Source: Candidatus Nanopelagicaceae bacterium
GTDB lineage: Bacteria > Actinomycetota > Actinomycetes > Nanopelagicales > Nanopelagicaceae
Length of the DNA stretch: 42,655 nt
NCBI GenBank assembly: GCA_018882735.1
Contig: VERH01000007.1
Location: 1-42,655 of the forward strand
Direction: 5' to 3'
This document shows, piece after piece, positions 17,981 to 28,822 of this stretch (the stretch's first letter is position 1; every line of letters starts with the position of its first letter). Under the pieces are notes generated by a model. That model saw nothing but the letters and a program-made list of their open reading frames with translations, ran no database searches and was not told the origin of the DNA. The translations under genes were made by a program, and so were the position numbers.

Positions 17981-18025
17981 AACTTCCTGGGAGAACCTAG
18001 GGAGTTCCTTTCGAAAGGGGAAGTT
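17981..18025 (+). promoter_or_regulatory. Nested palindromes over the ribosome-binding site of the sugar-binding lipoprotein
   Basis: A perfect 12-bp palindrome CCTTTCGAAAGG with a central CG lies at 18007-18018, and an outer inverted pair AACTTCC (17981-17987) / GGAAGTT (18019-18025) flanks it. The ribosome site GGGGAAG before ATG 18028 is inside the 3' arm. The palindrome could be the LacI-type operator, since those usually have a CG centre, or the mRNA could hide its ribosome site. Another short inverted repeat, AACCG-TTAG-CGGTT, is at 17904-17917 followed by T-rich sequence. No convincing promoter was picked. Confidence 0.45.
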
Positions 18026-18027
18026 AA

Positions 18028-19377
18028 ATGACCGCATTTTTGCGGCGTCGCCTAATTCTGGCGACCAGCTTGTTTGCAGCGCTCTCCCTTGTCATCTCTG
18101 GATGTGGAAGTTCAGATGATTCGGCAAGTGGTGGAAATTGCGATGCATATGAGTCATATGGAACTTATGAAGGCGTCGAAGTCGAAATCTATTCTTCGAT
18201 TCGTAGCCCAGAAGCCGAGATATATCAGGAATCCTTCGCAGAGTTCGAAGAGTGCACCGGAATCACAATTAACTGGAATGGAACTGCTGAATTCGAAGCA
18301 CAACTTCCAGTTCGTGTAGAAGGTGGTACTGCTCCTGATCTCGCCGTCTTCCCACAGCCAGGTCTTCTAAAGGCAATGGTTGCAACGGGCAAGATGTTCC
18401 CAGCTACAGATGCAGTTTCTGCAGCTGCTGATGAGTACTACGGTGCAGATTGGAAAGCATATGGAACCGTTGATGGAACCTTCTATGCCGCTCCACTTGG
18501 CGCAAACGTTAAGTCGTTCGTCTGGTACTCACCAAAGACATTCGCAGATAATGGTTGGAGCATCCCAACAACTTGGGCTGAGCTACTAGCTCTCTCTGAC
18601 ACCGTTGCAGCTGGCGGCAAAGTTCAACCATGGTGCGTTGGCTTTGGCTCTGGAGATGCAACTGGTTGGGTTGGAACTGACTGGATGGAAGATTTGATGC
18701 TGCGTGTAAATGATGCGGCTACCTACGATGCGTGGGTAAATCACTCCATTAAATTCAATGATCCAAAGGTTGCTGCGGTTCTCAAGGAAGCAGGCAAGAT
18801 CCTCAAGAATCCTAAGTACGTTGGAAACGTCCCAGCAATTGCTACGACCACCTTCCAAGAAGGCGGTAAGGGACTTGTTGATGGATCCTGCGCAATGCAT
18901 CGCCAGGCTTCATTCATCGGTGGAATTTTGGCTGCTGATTACGGCGCAACCATCGTTACCCCAGATGACACAACAACTGAAGGTGGAATCACAACCTTCT
19001 ACTTCCCAGGTGTGACTGCTGATCAGCGTCCGGCACTTGGTGGCGGCGAATTCGTAGGTTCATTCTCGGATCGTCCAGAAGTAGCAGCTGTTCAGCTCTA
19101 CCTCACATCCCCAGAGTGGAACAACAAGAAGGCTGCACTTGGTGGCTGGTTCTCAGCTAACAAGGGCCTCGATGTTGCAAATGTCGCAGATCCAGTGAAT
19201 AAGAATGCGGTTGAAATTCTCAAGAATGCAACCACATTCCGTTTCGATGGTTCCGATGCAATGCCAGCAGCAGTTGGCGCTGGCTCATTCTGGAAGGAAA
19301 TGACTGCTTGGGTTGCCGAGAACAAGTCCGATAAGGCTGTTCTTGATGCAATCGAGAAGTCTTGGCCAAAGTCCTAA
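18028..19377 (+). CDS. Sugar ABC transporter substrate-binding lipoprotein
   Basis: Family 1 extracellular solute-binding protein of 449 residues. The N-terminus is a lipoprotein signal: RRR, a hydrophobic stretch, and the lipobox VISGC with the lipidated cysteine at 26. The mature part shows AEFEAQLPVRVEGGTAPDLAVF-type sequence, typical of alpha-glucoside-binding AglE-like proteins. Codon choice is more regular than in its neighbours (frequent GCA, CCA and AAG), which suggests high expression. A strong hairpin follows its stop, separating it from the permease genes, which would leave this protein in excess over the membrane components. Confidence 0.92.
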   Translation: MTAFLRRRLILATSLFAALSLVISGCGSSDDSASGGNCDAYESYGTYEGVEVEIYSSIRSPEAEIYQESFAEFEECTGITINWNGTAEFEAQLPVRVEGGTAPDLAVFPQPGLLKAMVATGKMFPATDAVSAAADEYYGADWKAYGTVDGTFYAAPLGANVKSFVWYSPKTFADNGWSIPTTWAELLALSDTVAAGGKVQPWCVGFGSGDATGWVGTDWMEDLMLRVNDAATYDAWVNHSIKFNDPKVAAVLKEAGKILKNPKYVGNVPAIATTTFQEGGKGLVDGSCAMHRQASFIGGILAADYGATIVTPDDTTTEGGITTFYFPGVTADQRPALGGGEFVGSFSDRPEVAAVQLYLTSPEWNNKKAALGGWFSANKGLDVANVADPVNKNAVEILKNATTFRFDGSDAMPAAVGAGSFWKEMTAWVAENKSDKAVLDAIEKSWPKS

Positions 19378-19397
19378 AAGACTAAGTAAGTAGTAGA

Positions 19398-19434
19398 AGA
19401 GGTGTGGTGGCGGTAAAGTCACCACACCTCTTTT
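19398..19434 (+). terminator. Rho-independent terminator/attenuator between binding protein and permeases
   Basis: A perfect 12-bp stem AGAGGTGTGGTG (19398-19409) / CACCACACCTCT (19420-19431) closes a 10-nt loop, and the stem runs into TTTT. It lies 20 nt after the lipoprotein gene and 34 nt before the first permease. Partial read-through here would give more binding protein than permease, as in many sugar ABC operons. Confidence 0.9.
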
Positions 19435-19468
19435 ATCAATAAGTTCAAAAAGTGATTAGGAGTTCTTA

Positions 19469-20470
19469 GTGATTGAGATTGCTGCTCGCCAATCTCAATT
19501 AGAGCAAGCAGTCTCAAAGTTAACCGGGCTCACGCTAACCATCCTGATTTTTGCGGCTTTGGTGGCCATCGCATTTACGCTAGCTGAGCGCACCGGTGAA
19601 CGGGTGCAAAGATTTCTTAAGTATGTAATCTTCCTAGCCCCGGCGCTGCTATTCCTCTTTATAGGTTTAGTTGCACCAGCATTTCGAACCCTCTATCTCT
19701 CATTCCGTGATGCCCGTGGTGAAGAAAGCGTTGGCTTAGAGAATTACCACTGGGCTTTCACCCAACCAGAAATTCTCGATGTACTCCGCAACACCGGAGT
19801 TTGGATGATTGTTGCTCCAATTGCTTCAACGGGTTTTGGATTACTGATAGCTGTTCTCACAGATCGGATGCGCCGCCCTGGCCTTGTTAAATCATTGATC
19901 TTTATGCCGATGGCGATTTCATTTGTTGGCGCTGGAATTATCTGGAAATTTGTCTATCAATTCGAGCCGAACGAGCGCGCCCCGGAGATAGGGTTATTAA
20001 GCCAGATCGCTGAATGGCTTGGTTTTGTGCCTACAAATTGGCTTTTGGTAAATCCGCTAAACACATTCCTTCTCATCGTGGTCTTTGTCTGGATCCAAAC
20101 TGGTTTTGCCATGGTAGTTCTATCAGCTGCAATCAAAGCCATCCCAGATGAAATCCTGGAAGCATCGATGCTTGATGGCGCAAGTGGCTGGAAGCGATTC
20201 TCGCGCGTTACCGTTCCGATGATTAGAGGAACAATTATCGTAGTTTTGAGCACAATAACTATTGGCGCACTTAAGGTATTCGACATCATCCGCACTATGA
20301 CGGGTGGAAACTTTAAGACCAGCGTGATTGCAAATGAGATGTATAACCAATCATTCCGAGCGCTGAATTACGGAACGGGGAGCGCCCTAGCGATAATTCT
20401 TTTCCTTGGCGTACTTCCATTAGTGGCTTATAACGTAGTGAATCTTCGCCGCGAACGGAGTGAGCGCTAA
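19469..20470 (+). CDS. Sugar ABC transporter permease (MalF/AglF-like)
   Basis: Integral membrane protein of 333 residues with about seven to eight hydrophobic helices; the first (about 20-40) lies before a second start at about 49. The binding-protein-dependent transport signature (EAA loop) reads EILEASMLDGASGWKRF followed by VPMIRG. GTG start at 19469 with AGGAG upstream. It overlaps the next permease by 1 nt (TAATG), so the two are translated as a pair. By similarity to AglF/MalF proteins it should carry an alpha-glucoside. Confidence 0.92.
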   Translation: MIEIAARQSQLEQAVSKLTGLTLTILIFAALVAIAFTLAERTGERVQRFLKYVIFLAPALLFLFIGLVAPAFRTLYLSFRDARGEESVGLENYHWAFTQPEILDVLRNTGVWMIVAPIASTGFGLLIAVLTDRMRRPGLVKSLIFMPMAISFVGAGIIWKFVYQFEPNERAPEIGLLSQIAEWLGFVPTNWLLVNPLNTFLLIVVFVWIQTGFAMVVLSAAIKAIPDEILEASMLDGASGWKRFSRVTVPMIRGTIIVVLSTITIGALKVFDIIRTMTGGNFKTSVIANEMYNQSFRALNYGTGSALAIILFLGVLPLVAYNVVNLRRERSER

Positions 20471-21393
20471 TGGCCCGCAAACTCCGCAAACGAGATATTG
20501 AAGTAGTTAAGACTCATCTAAGTTCACCGTGGGCAAGCTTCACTGCAATCTTGATTGCCACTTTCTGGACAATTCCCACAGTCGGCTTGTTTGTAACATC
20601 CTTTAGGCCGAGTACGGGAATCAATAGCTCAGGTTGGTGGACAGTTTTAACAAATCCAGAGTTCACCTTTACTAACTACACGAGAGTTCTTTTTGAGGGA
20701 AGAGGCGCAACACCACCGCTAAGTCAATACTTCCTTAATACCTTTGCGATTGTGATTCCTTCAACCATAATCCCAATCACGATTGCAATCTTTGCTGCTT
20801 ATGCAATCGCCTGGTTTGATTTCAAAGGAAGAAATTTCCTCTTTTTCACCATCTTTGCCCTACAGGTAATTCCACTCCAAATGTCCTTGATTCCATTACT
20901 TCAACTCTTCTCCGGAGGATTGCATATTGGAAGCTTCACTGTGATTCCAAGCTTTGGTATTACTGGAACATTTATCCCAATCTGGCTTGCGCATACGATG
21001 TTTGGATTGCCGCTCGCAATTTTCTTACTTCACAACTTCATCGCTCAACTTCCGCGTGAGTTGATTGAGGCGGCGCGCGTAGATGGTGCTGATCATTTCA
21101 AACTATTCCGCCAGATCATCTTGCCACTTAGCGTTCCGGCGATCGCTTCCTTCGCCATCTTCCAATTCTTATGGACATGGAATGATTTATTAGTCGCACT
21201 TACATTTGGTGGCGGAAAGCGCGAAATCGCACCACTTATGGTGCGACTCGCTGAGATGACTGGAACACGAGGCGGGGATTGGGAGTTACTTACTGCTGGC
21301 GCATTCGTGTCAATACTTGTGCCAGTCGCCGTCTTCTTCGCACTCCAGCGATATTTTGTCCGCGGCCTTCTTGCCGGCTCAGTTAAAGGCTAA
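20470..21393 (+). CDS. Sugar ABC transporter permease (MalG/AglG-like)
   Basis: Second permease of 307 residues with about six transmembrane helices. The EAA loop reads ELIEAARVDGADHFKLF with ILPLSVPAI after it. The C-terminus ends in a short FVRGLLAGSVKG tail, common in MalG-like proteins. No ATP-binding gene follows: the next gene is a PLP enzyme with its own promoter. The transporter must borrow a shared ATPase (MsiK/UgpC type), as is usual for actinobacterial family 1 sugar systems. Confidence 0.93.
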   Translation: MARKLRKRDIEVVKTHLSSPWASFTAILIATFWTIPTVGLFVTSFRPSTGINSSGWWTVLTNPEFTFTNYTRVLFEGRGATPPLSQYFLNTFAIVIPSTIIPITIAIFAAYAIAWFDFKGRNFLFFTIFALQVIPLQMSLIPLLQLFSGGLHIGSFTVIPSFGITGTFIPIWLAHTMFGLPLAIFLLHNFIAQLPRELIEAARVDGADHFKLFRQIILPLSVPAIASFAIFQFLWTWNDLLVALTFGGGKREIAPLMVRLAEMTGTRGGDWELLTAGAFVSILVPVAVFFALQRYFVRGLLAGSVKG

Positions 21394-21398
21394 TTTCT

Positions 21399-21427
21399 TT
21401 CACAACCCCGAAATTCAGTGGCATACT
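21399..21427 (+). promoter_or_regulatory. Putative leaderless promoter for the MalY/PatB-like gene
   Basis: TTCACA (21399-21404), 17 bp, then CATACT (21422-21427) fits a -35/-10 pair. The -10 ends 7 nt before ATG 21435, so transcription would begin at the start codon. No ribosome-binding site is seen. This is the best -35/-10 pair I found in the window. Confidence 0.6.
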
Positions 21428-21434
21428 CACGCCT

Positions 21435-22583
21435 ATGGCCGATGAAATTCGTGCATTTCCATTATCTGAATTAAGAAAACGTAAGAGCGTCAAGTGGCGA
21501 CAATTCCCGAGCGATGTCCTTCCGCTTCCGGTTGCAGAAATGGATTTCCCAATAGCTGAAGAGATCAAAGCGGCGCTACGCGACATGATTGATCGCTCCG
21601 ATACCGGCTACCTCGGGCCATTTCCAGAAATGTTTGAAGCATTTAAGAACTTCTCCGACGCCCGTTGGGGATGGAGCCCAGATGTATCCCAGATGCGCAT
21701 CGCAACTGATGTCGGCGTGGGAACGGTAGAAGTTATTCGAACTCTTATCAATCCAGGAGATCGAGTAGTACTTAACTCACCGGTCTACGACAACATGTGG
21801 CGCTGGGTCTCGGAAGTAAAAGCAGAGTTAGTTGATGTACCACTGATTGAAAAGGGCATGGAGTATTCCCTTGATTTTGACGGCATTGAGCGCGCCTATA
21901 AGGCGGGTGCAAAAGTACACATCCTCTGTAGCCCACATAATCCAGTCGGAATCATCTTTACCAAGAGCGAATTAGCTCGGATTGCGGATTTAGCAAAGCA
22001 ATACGGCGTCATTGTTATAAGCGATGAAATTCATGCTGCGCTCACTTATCCAGGAAACACCTTCGTCCCGTTCCTCTCAGTCTCAGATGCCGCACGTGAA
22101 GTGGGAATCTGTGTAACTAGCGCTAGCAAGGCTTTTAATCTCGCCGGCCTCAAGTGCGCCATGATCATTACTGAGATTGAAGCGTTGAAGGAACGCATTA
22201 ATTCCATGCCGATTTCTGTAGCATTCCGGGCATCGTTATTTGGCGCTGTGGCAGCAACTACTGCATTCGACAAGTCAAGAAATTGGCTTGATGGAGCGTT
22301 AAAGACTCTTGATGAGAATCGGAAGTTAATTAGAGCGTTAATTGATTCCAAGATTCCCGCGATTGGCTATCGCATCCCAGACTTTGGTTATTTGGCCTGG
22401 CTAGATCTCTCCAATCTTGGTCTTGGCGAGGATCCAACCAAAGCAATCCTTGAGAAGGGAAAGTTGGCGATAAATTCAGGTTCCTTTTATAGTCCGAAGC
22501 ACGCCCAATTCGCCCGGTTGAATTTCGGAACAAGTGCGGAAAACATCGAAGAGGCTTTTAACCGGATTCTACGCACGCTTTAA
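21435..22583 (+). CDS. MalY/PatB family PLP-dependent enzyme (cystathionine beta-lyase-like)
   Basis: Class I/II aminotransferase-fold protein of 382 residues. The PLP lysine is in TSASKAFNLAG, with the cofactor-binding SPVYDN and CSPHNPVG motifs and the SDEIHAAL segment. Members of this family cleave cystathionine or cysteine conjugates (PatB) and, in E. coli, MalY also represses the maltose regulon through MalT. The neighbouring alpha-glucoside operon is suggestive, but no MalT is present, so a C-S lyase role in methionine synthesis is the safer inference. The FAD oxidoreductase gene starts directly after its stop. Confidence 0.87.
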   Translation: MADEIRAFPLSELRKRKSVKWRQFPSDVLPLPVAEMDFPIAEEIKAALRDMIDRSDTGYLGPFPEMFEAFKNFSDARWGWSPDVSQMRIATDVGVGTVEVIRTLINPGDRVVLNSPVYDNMWRWVSEVKAELVDVPLIEKGMEYSLDFDGIERAYKAGAKVHILCSPHNPVGIIFTKSELARIADLAKQYGVIVISDEIHAALTYPGNTFVPFLSVSDAAREVGICVTSASKAFNLAGLKCAMIITEIEALKERINSMPISVAFRASLFGAVAATTAFDKSRNWLDGALKTLDENRKLIRALIDSKIPAIGYRIPDFGYLAWLDLSNLGLGEDPTKAILEKGKLAINSGSFYSPKHAQFARLNFGTSAENIEEAFNRILRTL

Positions 22584-24116
22584 ATGAATCAAGATTATGA
22601 AGTTGCCATAGTTGGCGGTGGCCACAATGCGCTAGTAGCGGCGTGTTACTTAGCTAAGGCGGGAAAGAAAGTAATAGTTCTTGAGAAGAACCAGGAATTT
22701 GGAGGCGCTACAAAAAGTGTTTATGCATTTGAAGGTGTGGGCGCAAAGCTCTCGAGATACTCATATCTGGTTGCTCTCCTTCCCGATCAGATAAAACAAG
22801 ATTTAGATCTTAAGTTCGAAACCTTAAGCAGGACCGTCTCTTCCTATACTCCCTCCGGTAATACCGGAATCCTGATCAACCGTAACTTCGATGCGGAATC
22901 AAGCGAGTCAATTACCGCTTTTACTTCGAGTAATGAAGATAGCGATGCTTGGGAGCGCTTCTATAAACGTATTGGAGTAGTGGCTGAACGGTTAGCCCCG
23001 ACGATGCTCGAACCGCTAAAGGATGAAGTGGAGATCAAGGCTTTAATTGGTGATGAACTCTGGGATGAGTTTGTAGTCCAACCTCTTGAAGTGACGCTAA
23101 ACAAGTACTTCAAGAACGATCTTGTTAAGGGCATAGTGCTTACTGATGGGCTGATTGGAACATTTGCAAGCGCTGCAGAGATATTGAGCAATATCTGTTT
23201 TCATTATCATCTAGTCGGAAATGGAACAGGTGAATGGCGCGTACCAAAGGGCGGGATGGGTAAGTTAGTCGAAGCCCTTCTAGAGCGGACGAAGTCGCTC
23301 GGTGTTGATTTACGTGCAGGGACAGAAGTAATTTCCGCGGAGACTACTAACGATGGTGTGATGCTAAGACTAGGTAGCGGTGAAGATTTAAGCGCAAGAG
23401 TTCTCTTATCGGGAGCAGCTCCAAGAGTTTTAGAGCGCTTAACAGGAATCAAAGCCCCAAATTTTAGAGATGGTTCTCAGGTAAAGATGAACATGGTTCT
23501 TAAGCGTCTTCCTAAGTTAAAGAGTGGATTAGATCCGAAGAAAGCCTTTGCTGGAACTTTTCATATCGATGAAAGCTTCGAACAATTAGAGAAGGCTTAC
23601 CACCAAGCAAAATCTGGGGTAATCCCAGATGTAATCCCCTCAGAAATGTACTGTCACACCCTTACCGACCCTTCAATTCTGAGTGAATCGATGCAAGCTG
23701 CTGGCAATCACACTCTCACACTCTTTGCGCTACATACCCCAGCTTCACTCTTTGATATAGATCATGAGAAAATCAAAGTCGAAGTATTTAGGCGAATCCT
23801 TGCTGGGCTTAATAAGTACTTGGCCGAGCCCATCGAAGATTTGATTCTGGATGATGCAGCTGGCAAACCGTGTATTGAGGTAAAGACCCCACAAGAGCTA
23901 GAAGCTGAGATCGATCTTCCTCGCGGAAATATCTTTCATAGCGATTTAATGTGGCCTTGGCGAACGCAAAGTGAACAAGGCAAGTGGGGAGTGGAAACAA
24001 CTAATGACCGAGTTTTTATCGCCGGAGCCGGGGCGATTCGAGGCGGCGGAGTTAGCGGAATCGCCGGACATAACGCTGCGATGGCCACGTTGGAGAGATT
24101 GGCAAAAAGTAATTAG
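22584..24116 (+). CDS. Phytoene desaturase-like FAD-dependent oxidoreductase (PYROXD2-like)
   Basis: A 510-residue flavoprotein. The N-terminal dinucleotide-binding motif reads VGGGHNALVAACYLAKAG (about 10-27) followed by VLEKN and FGGATKS, and the C-terminal FAD motif is VFIAGAGAIRGGGVSGIAGHNAA. It belongs to the NAD(P)/FAD-dependent oxidoreductase group that includes phytoene desaturases (CrtI) and PYROXD2. No other carotenoid gene (crtB, crtE) is in the window, so a carotenoid role is not supported; substrate unknown. ATG follows the upstream stop with no gap, so it is probably co-transcribed with the PLP enzyme gene. Confidence 0.85.
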   Translation: MNQDYEVAIVGGGHNALVAACYLAKAGKKVIVLEKNQEFGGATKSVYAFEGVGAKLSRYSYLVALLPDQIKQDLDLKFETLSRTVSSYTPSGNTGILINRNFDAESSESITAFTSSNEDSDAWERFYKRIGVVAERLAPTMLEPLKDEVEIKALIGDELWDEFVVQPLEVTLNKYFKNDLVKGIVLTDGLIGTFASAAEILSNICFHYHLVGNGTGEWRVPKGGMGKLVEALLERTKSLGVDLRAGTEVISAETTNDGVMLRLGSGEDLSARVLLSGAAPRVLERLTGIKAPNFRDGSQVKMNMVLKRLPKLKSGLDPKKAFAGTFHIDESFEQLEKAYHQAKSGVIPDVIPSEMYCHTLTDPSILSESMQAAGNHTLTLFALHTPASLFDIDHEKIKVEVFRRILAGLNKYLAEPIEDLILDDAAGKPCIEVKTPQELEAEIDLPRGNIFHSDLMWPWRTQSEQGKWGVETTNDRVFIAGAGAIRGGGVSGIAGHNAAMATLERLAKSN

Positions 24117-24125
24117 GATTCGAGC

Positions 24126-24275
24126 ATGAAAGCGCTTCGCCGAATCATCGCACTAGCAACACTTATTACTGTAGCCGTGCGCGGAATCGTCTCATTTCTA
24201 TCTTGGTTTGAGAAGCAGGAAGAAGTCGGCTCAGTCTGGGCTGAAGAAGAAGAGCACGAGGAGTTTTTCGGATGA
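24126..24275 (+). CDS. Small membrane protein with acidic tail (49 aa)
   Basis: A 49-residue frame with a basic N-terminus (MKALRR), one hydrophobic helix (about residues 7-27) and a strongly acidic C-terminus with eight acidic residues in the last 11. It starts 9 nt after the FAD protein stop and overlaps the next gene by 4 nt (ATGA), which is typical of translational coupling and is the main reason I think it is real. No recognised family. It may be an accessory subunit of the neighbouring 126-residue membrane protein. Confidence 0.55.
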   Translation: MKALRRIIALATLITVAVRGIVSFLSWFEKQEEVGSVWAEEEEHEEFFG

Positions 24276-24652
24276 CATATTCATACGTTCCAGGAACTTG
24301 TAACCTAGGTAAAGCTGAAGTTCGCCGTCGCCAAGTCGTTGCAATTATCGGTGCCGCATTAACCCTCATAAGTTTTGCCGGGCTTGTGGCTGCGGGTACT
24401 GAGAACTCCGCTCGGTGGTCACTCTTTGCCCCACTTATGGTCTTCTCGGTTGGCTTTATCCAGTCACGAAAGAAGTTTTGCTTGGCCTACGGGCTAATGG
24501 GAACTTTCAATCTAGGAAAGCTTGGCGATATAACCCGAGTTCAAAGCGCAGAAGATAGAAAAGCTGATCGTAAGACCGCTCTAACTATCTTTGCCCAGAG
24601 CGCTCTTCTTGCGCTAGCGCTTACAGCTCTTTTCGTTCTCCTGCCCCTGTAA
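24272..24652 (+). CDS. Conserved hypothetical membrane protein (126 aa)
   Basis: Membrane protein with about three transmembrane helices (about 20-40, 50-65 and 105-124). Two short motifs repeat within it: CNLGKAEVRRR near the N-terminus and FNLGKLGDITR in the middle, each ending in a basic cluster that probably lies on the cytoplasmic side. I recall similar unnamed proteins with an N-terminal CNLGKxExRRR motif, but cannot name a family. It overlaps the 49-residue membrane protein by 4 nt. Function unknown. Confidence 0.65.
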   Translation: MTYSYVPGTCNLGKAEVRRRQVVAIIGAALTLISFAGLVAAGTENSARWSLFAPLMVFSVGFIQSRKKFCLAYGLMGTFNLGKLGDITRVQSAEDRKADRKTALTIFAQSALLALALTALFVLLPL

Positions 24653-24665
24653 TAGTCATAACGTT

Positions 24666-27150
<2,485 letters not shown>

Positions 27151-27152
27151 AT

Positions 27153-28799
27153 ATGTCACAGACCAAAATCTCAAAAATCCTTGATGGTTTTATCGAAGAG
27201 GGAATCAAGTTGACTCCAATCGGAGCCACTCTCCTAGGCGTCCCAGGCTTTGATGACAAACTCGATGACTTCTCAATGGCCGGACAGAAAGCACGCGAAG
27301 ATTTAACTCGAAAGACTTTAAATGAAGTCAAAGCTGAAACTCCCGAGAATGAGTACGACCGAATCGCGCAAGCAGTTGCTACTGAACGACTCTCCTCAGA
27401 ACTAAAGCTCGCCGAGAGCCATGAATCAAGAGCGCTCTTTAATTTGATTTCATCACCAGTCACTTCTATTCGACAAGTCTTTGAGATGATGCCTAAAGAG
27501 AAACCCGATTCAGCCGCTAATGCCACAAAGCGTCTAAATGCAATTAGCGAAGCCCTTAAAGGTTGGTGCTCCACGCTAGAAACTGTGGCTGGCGAAGGAA
27601 GAGTTAATTCCACTCGCCAAGTACTAGCCACCGCTGGGCAACTTGAAACCTTCTCAAAAGGTGCTTTCCAAACGGTTGCTAAGAAGTTTGATCAAGCTGG
27701 CACAAACAGCGAATTGCTTCAAGCAGCTAAGAGCGCCGAATCAGCCTGCCTAGAAACTTCTAACTGGCTTAAGAATTCATACGCGCCAAAGTCTGATCCA
27801 AAGGATGGAGTTGGCGAAGAGCGTTACAAAATGTGGGCGCGCCATTTCACCGGAGCTGATTTAAATCTTCGCGATACATACGAGTGGGGAATCGCCCAAC
27901 TCGATGAGATCAACGCCCGCATGAAACGCGCTGCTGACCGCCTTTATCCCGATGCCACATCGCTACGGGAGGTGGCTGACCGCCTTGATAAAGATCCTCG
28001 CTATACCGTCGAAGGAGAAGCAGAACTTCTAAAGAAATTAAAAGAATTTATTGAGAAAGCTGTCGAACGTCTAGATGGAAAAGAGTTCGATATCGATCCG
28101 CGCATTAAGAATTGCGAAGCACGCCTTGCTCCAGAAGGAAGCGCCTCGGCTGCTTACTACATGGGACCAAGTGAAGATCTATCTCGACCTGGAACTACCT
28201 GGTTTCCAACAATGGGTCGAAAAACTTTTGGTTGGTGGAATATTGTTTCAACTTGGTATCACGAAGCTGTCCCAGGTCATCACCTTCAAGTTGCCACCAC
28301 TAAGGTGAACACCGTTCGCCTAAATAGATTCCAGCGTAATCGTGTCTGGGTATCTGGATATGGTGAAGGTTGGGCGCTTTACGCAGAACGCCTCATGGAT
28401 GAATTAGGAGCATTTGAAGATCCCGGTTATGAAATGGGATATCTATCAGCACAAGGTTTGAGAGCTGCGCGCATTGTTGTTGATATCGGCATGCACTGTG
28501 GCTATAAAGATTTCAATGGCGAAGTTTGGAACGCCGAATCTGCCTTCAAGATTCTCCATGAACGAGCACTCCTTGATGACATCTCCGCCCGTAGCGAAGT
28601 TGATCGCTATCTTGGTTGGCCCGGTCAGGCCATCTCTTACAAAGTTGGCGAACGCTTCATGATGGAAGCAAGAGAAGATGCCAAGAAGCGACTTGGTGCA
28701 AGCTTCAATCTAAAGAAGTTCCACTCCTATGTGTTGAATCTTGGGCCGATGGGGCTTGATCCATTTAAAGCAGAGATGGCCGCTTGGAACGGGCAATAA
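27153..28799 (+). CDS. DUF885 family protein (putative zinc metallohydrolase)
   Basis: A 548-residue protein of the DUF885 family. The central signature WYHEAVPGHHLQ is a HExxxGHH-type metal site, and ERLMDELGAFEDP and QAISYKVGE follow, as in other members. DUF885 proteins resemble thermolysin-like or M32-type peptidases but few are characterised. No signal peptide is apparent, so it probably acts in the cytoplasm. It begins 2 nt after the argG stop, so the two share a transcript. The riboflavin riboswitch begins 24 nt after its stop. Confidence 0.88.
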   Translation: MSQTKISKILDGFIEEGIKLTPIGATLLGVPGFDDKLDDFSMAGQKAREDLTRKTLNEVKAETPENEYDRIAQAVATERLSSELKLAESHESRALFNLISSPVTSIRQVFEMMPKEKPDSAANATKRLNAISEALKGWCSTLETVAGEGRVNSTRQVLATAGQLETFSKGAFQTVAKKFDQAGTNSELLQAAKSAESACLETSNWLKNSYAPKSDPKDGVGEERYKMWARHFTGADLNLRDTYEWGIAQLDEINARMKRAADRLYPDATSLREVADRLDKDPRYTVEGEAELLKKLKEFIEKAVERLDGKEFDIDPRIKNCEARLAPEGSASAAYYMGPSEDLSRPGTTWFPTMGRKTFGWWNIVSTWYHEAVPGHHLQVATTKVNTVRLNRFQRNRVWVSGYGEGWALYAERLMDELGAFEDPGYEMGYLSAQGLRAARIVVDIGMHCGYKDFNGEVWNAESAFKILHERALLDDISARSEVDRYLGWPGQAISYKVGERFMMEAREDAKKRLGASFNLKKFHSYVLNLGPMGLDPFKAEMAAWNGQ

Positions 28800-28822
28800 C
28801 CCTCCGCTAGACTCGCGGTGTT

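Noticed and set aside
17932-18000. A 22-codon frame (MARWVALAG...) before the sugar-binding protein, as a leader peptide
   Set aside because: No ribosome-binding site and no sign of attenuation; it overlaps the inverted-repeat region and is likely chance.
22584-24116. Carotenoid desaturase (CrtI) naming for the FAD protein
   Set aside because: Motifs fit the broader PYROXD2-like group and no other carotenoid genes are near.
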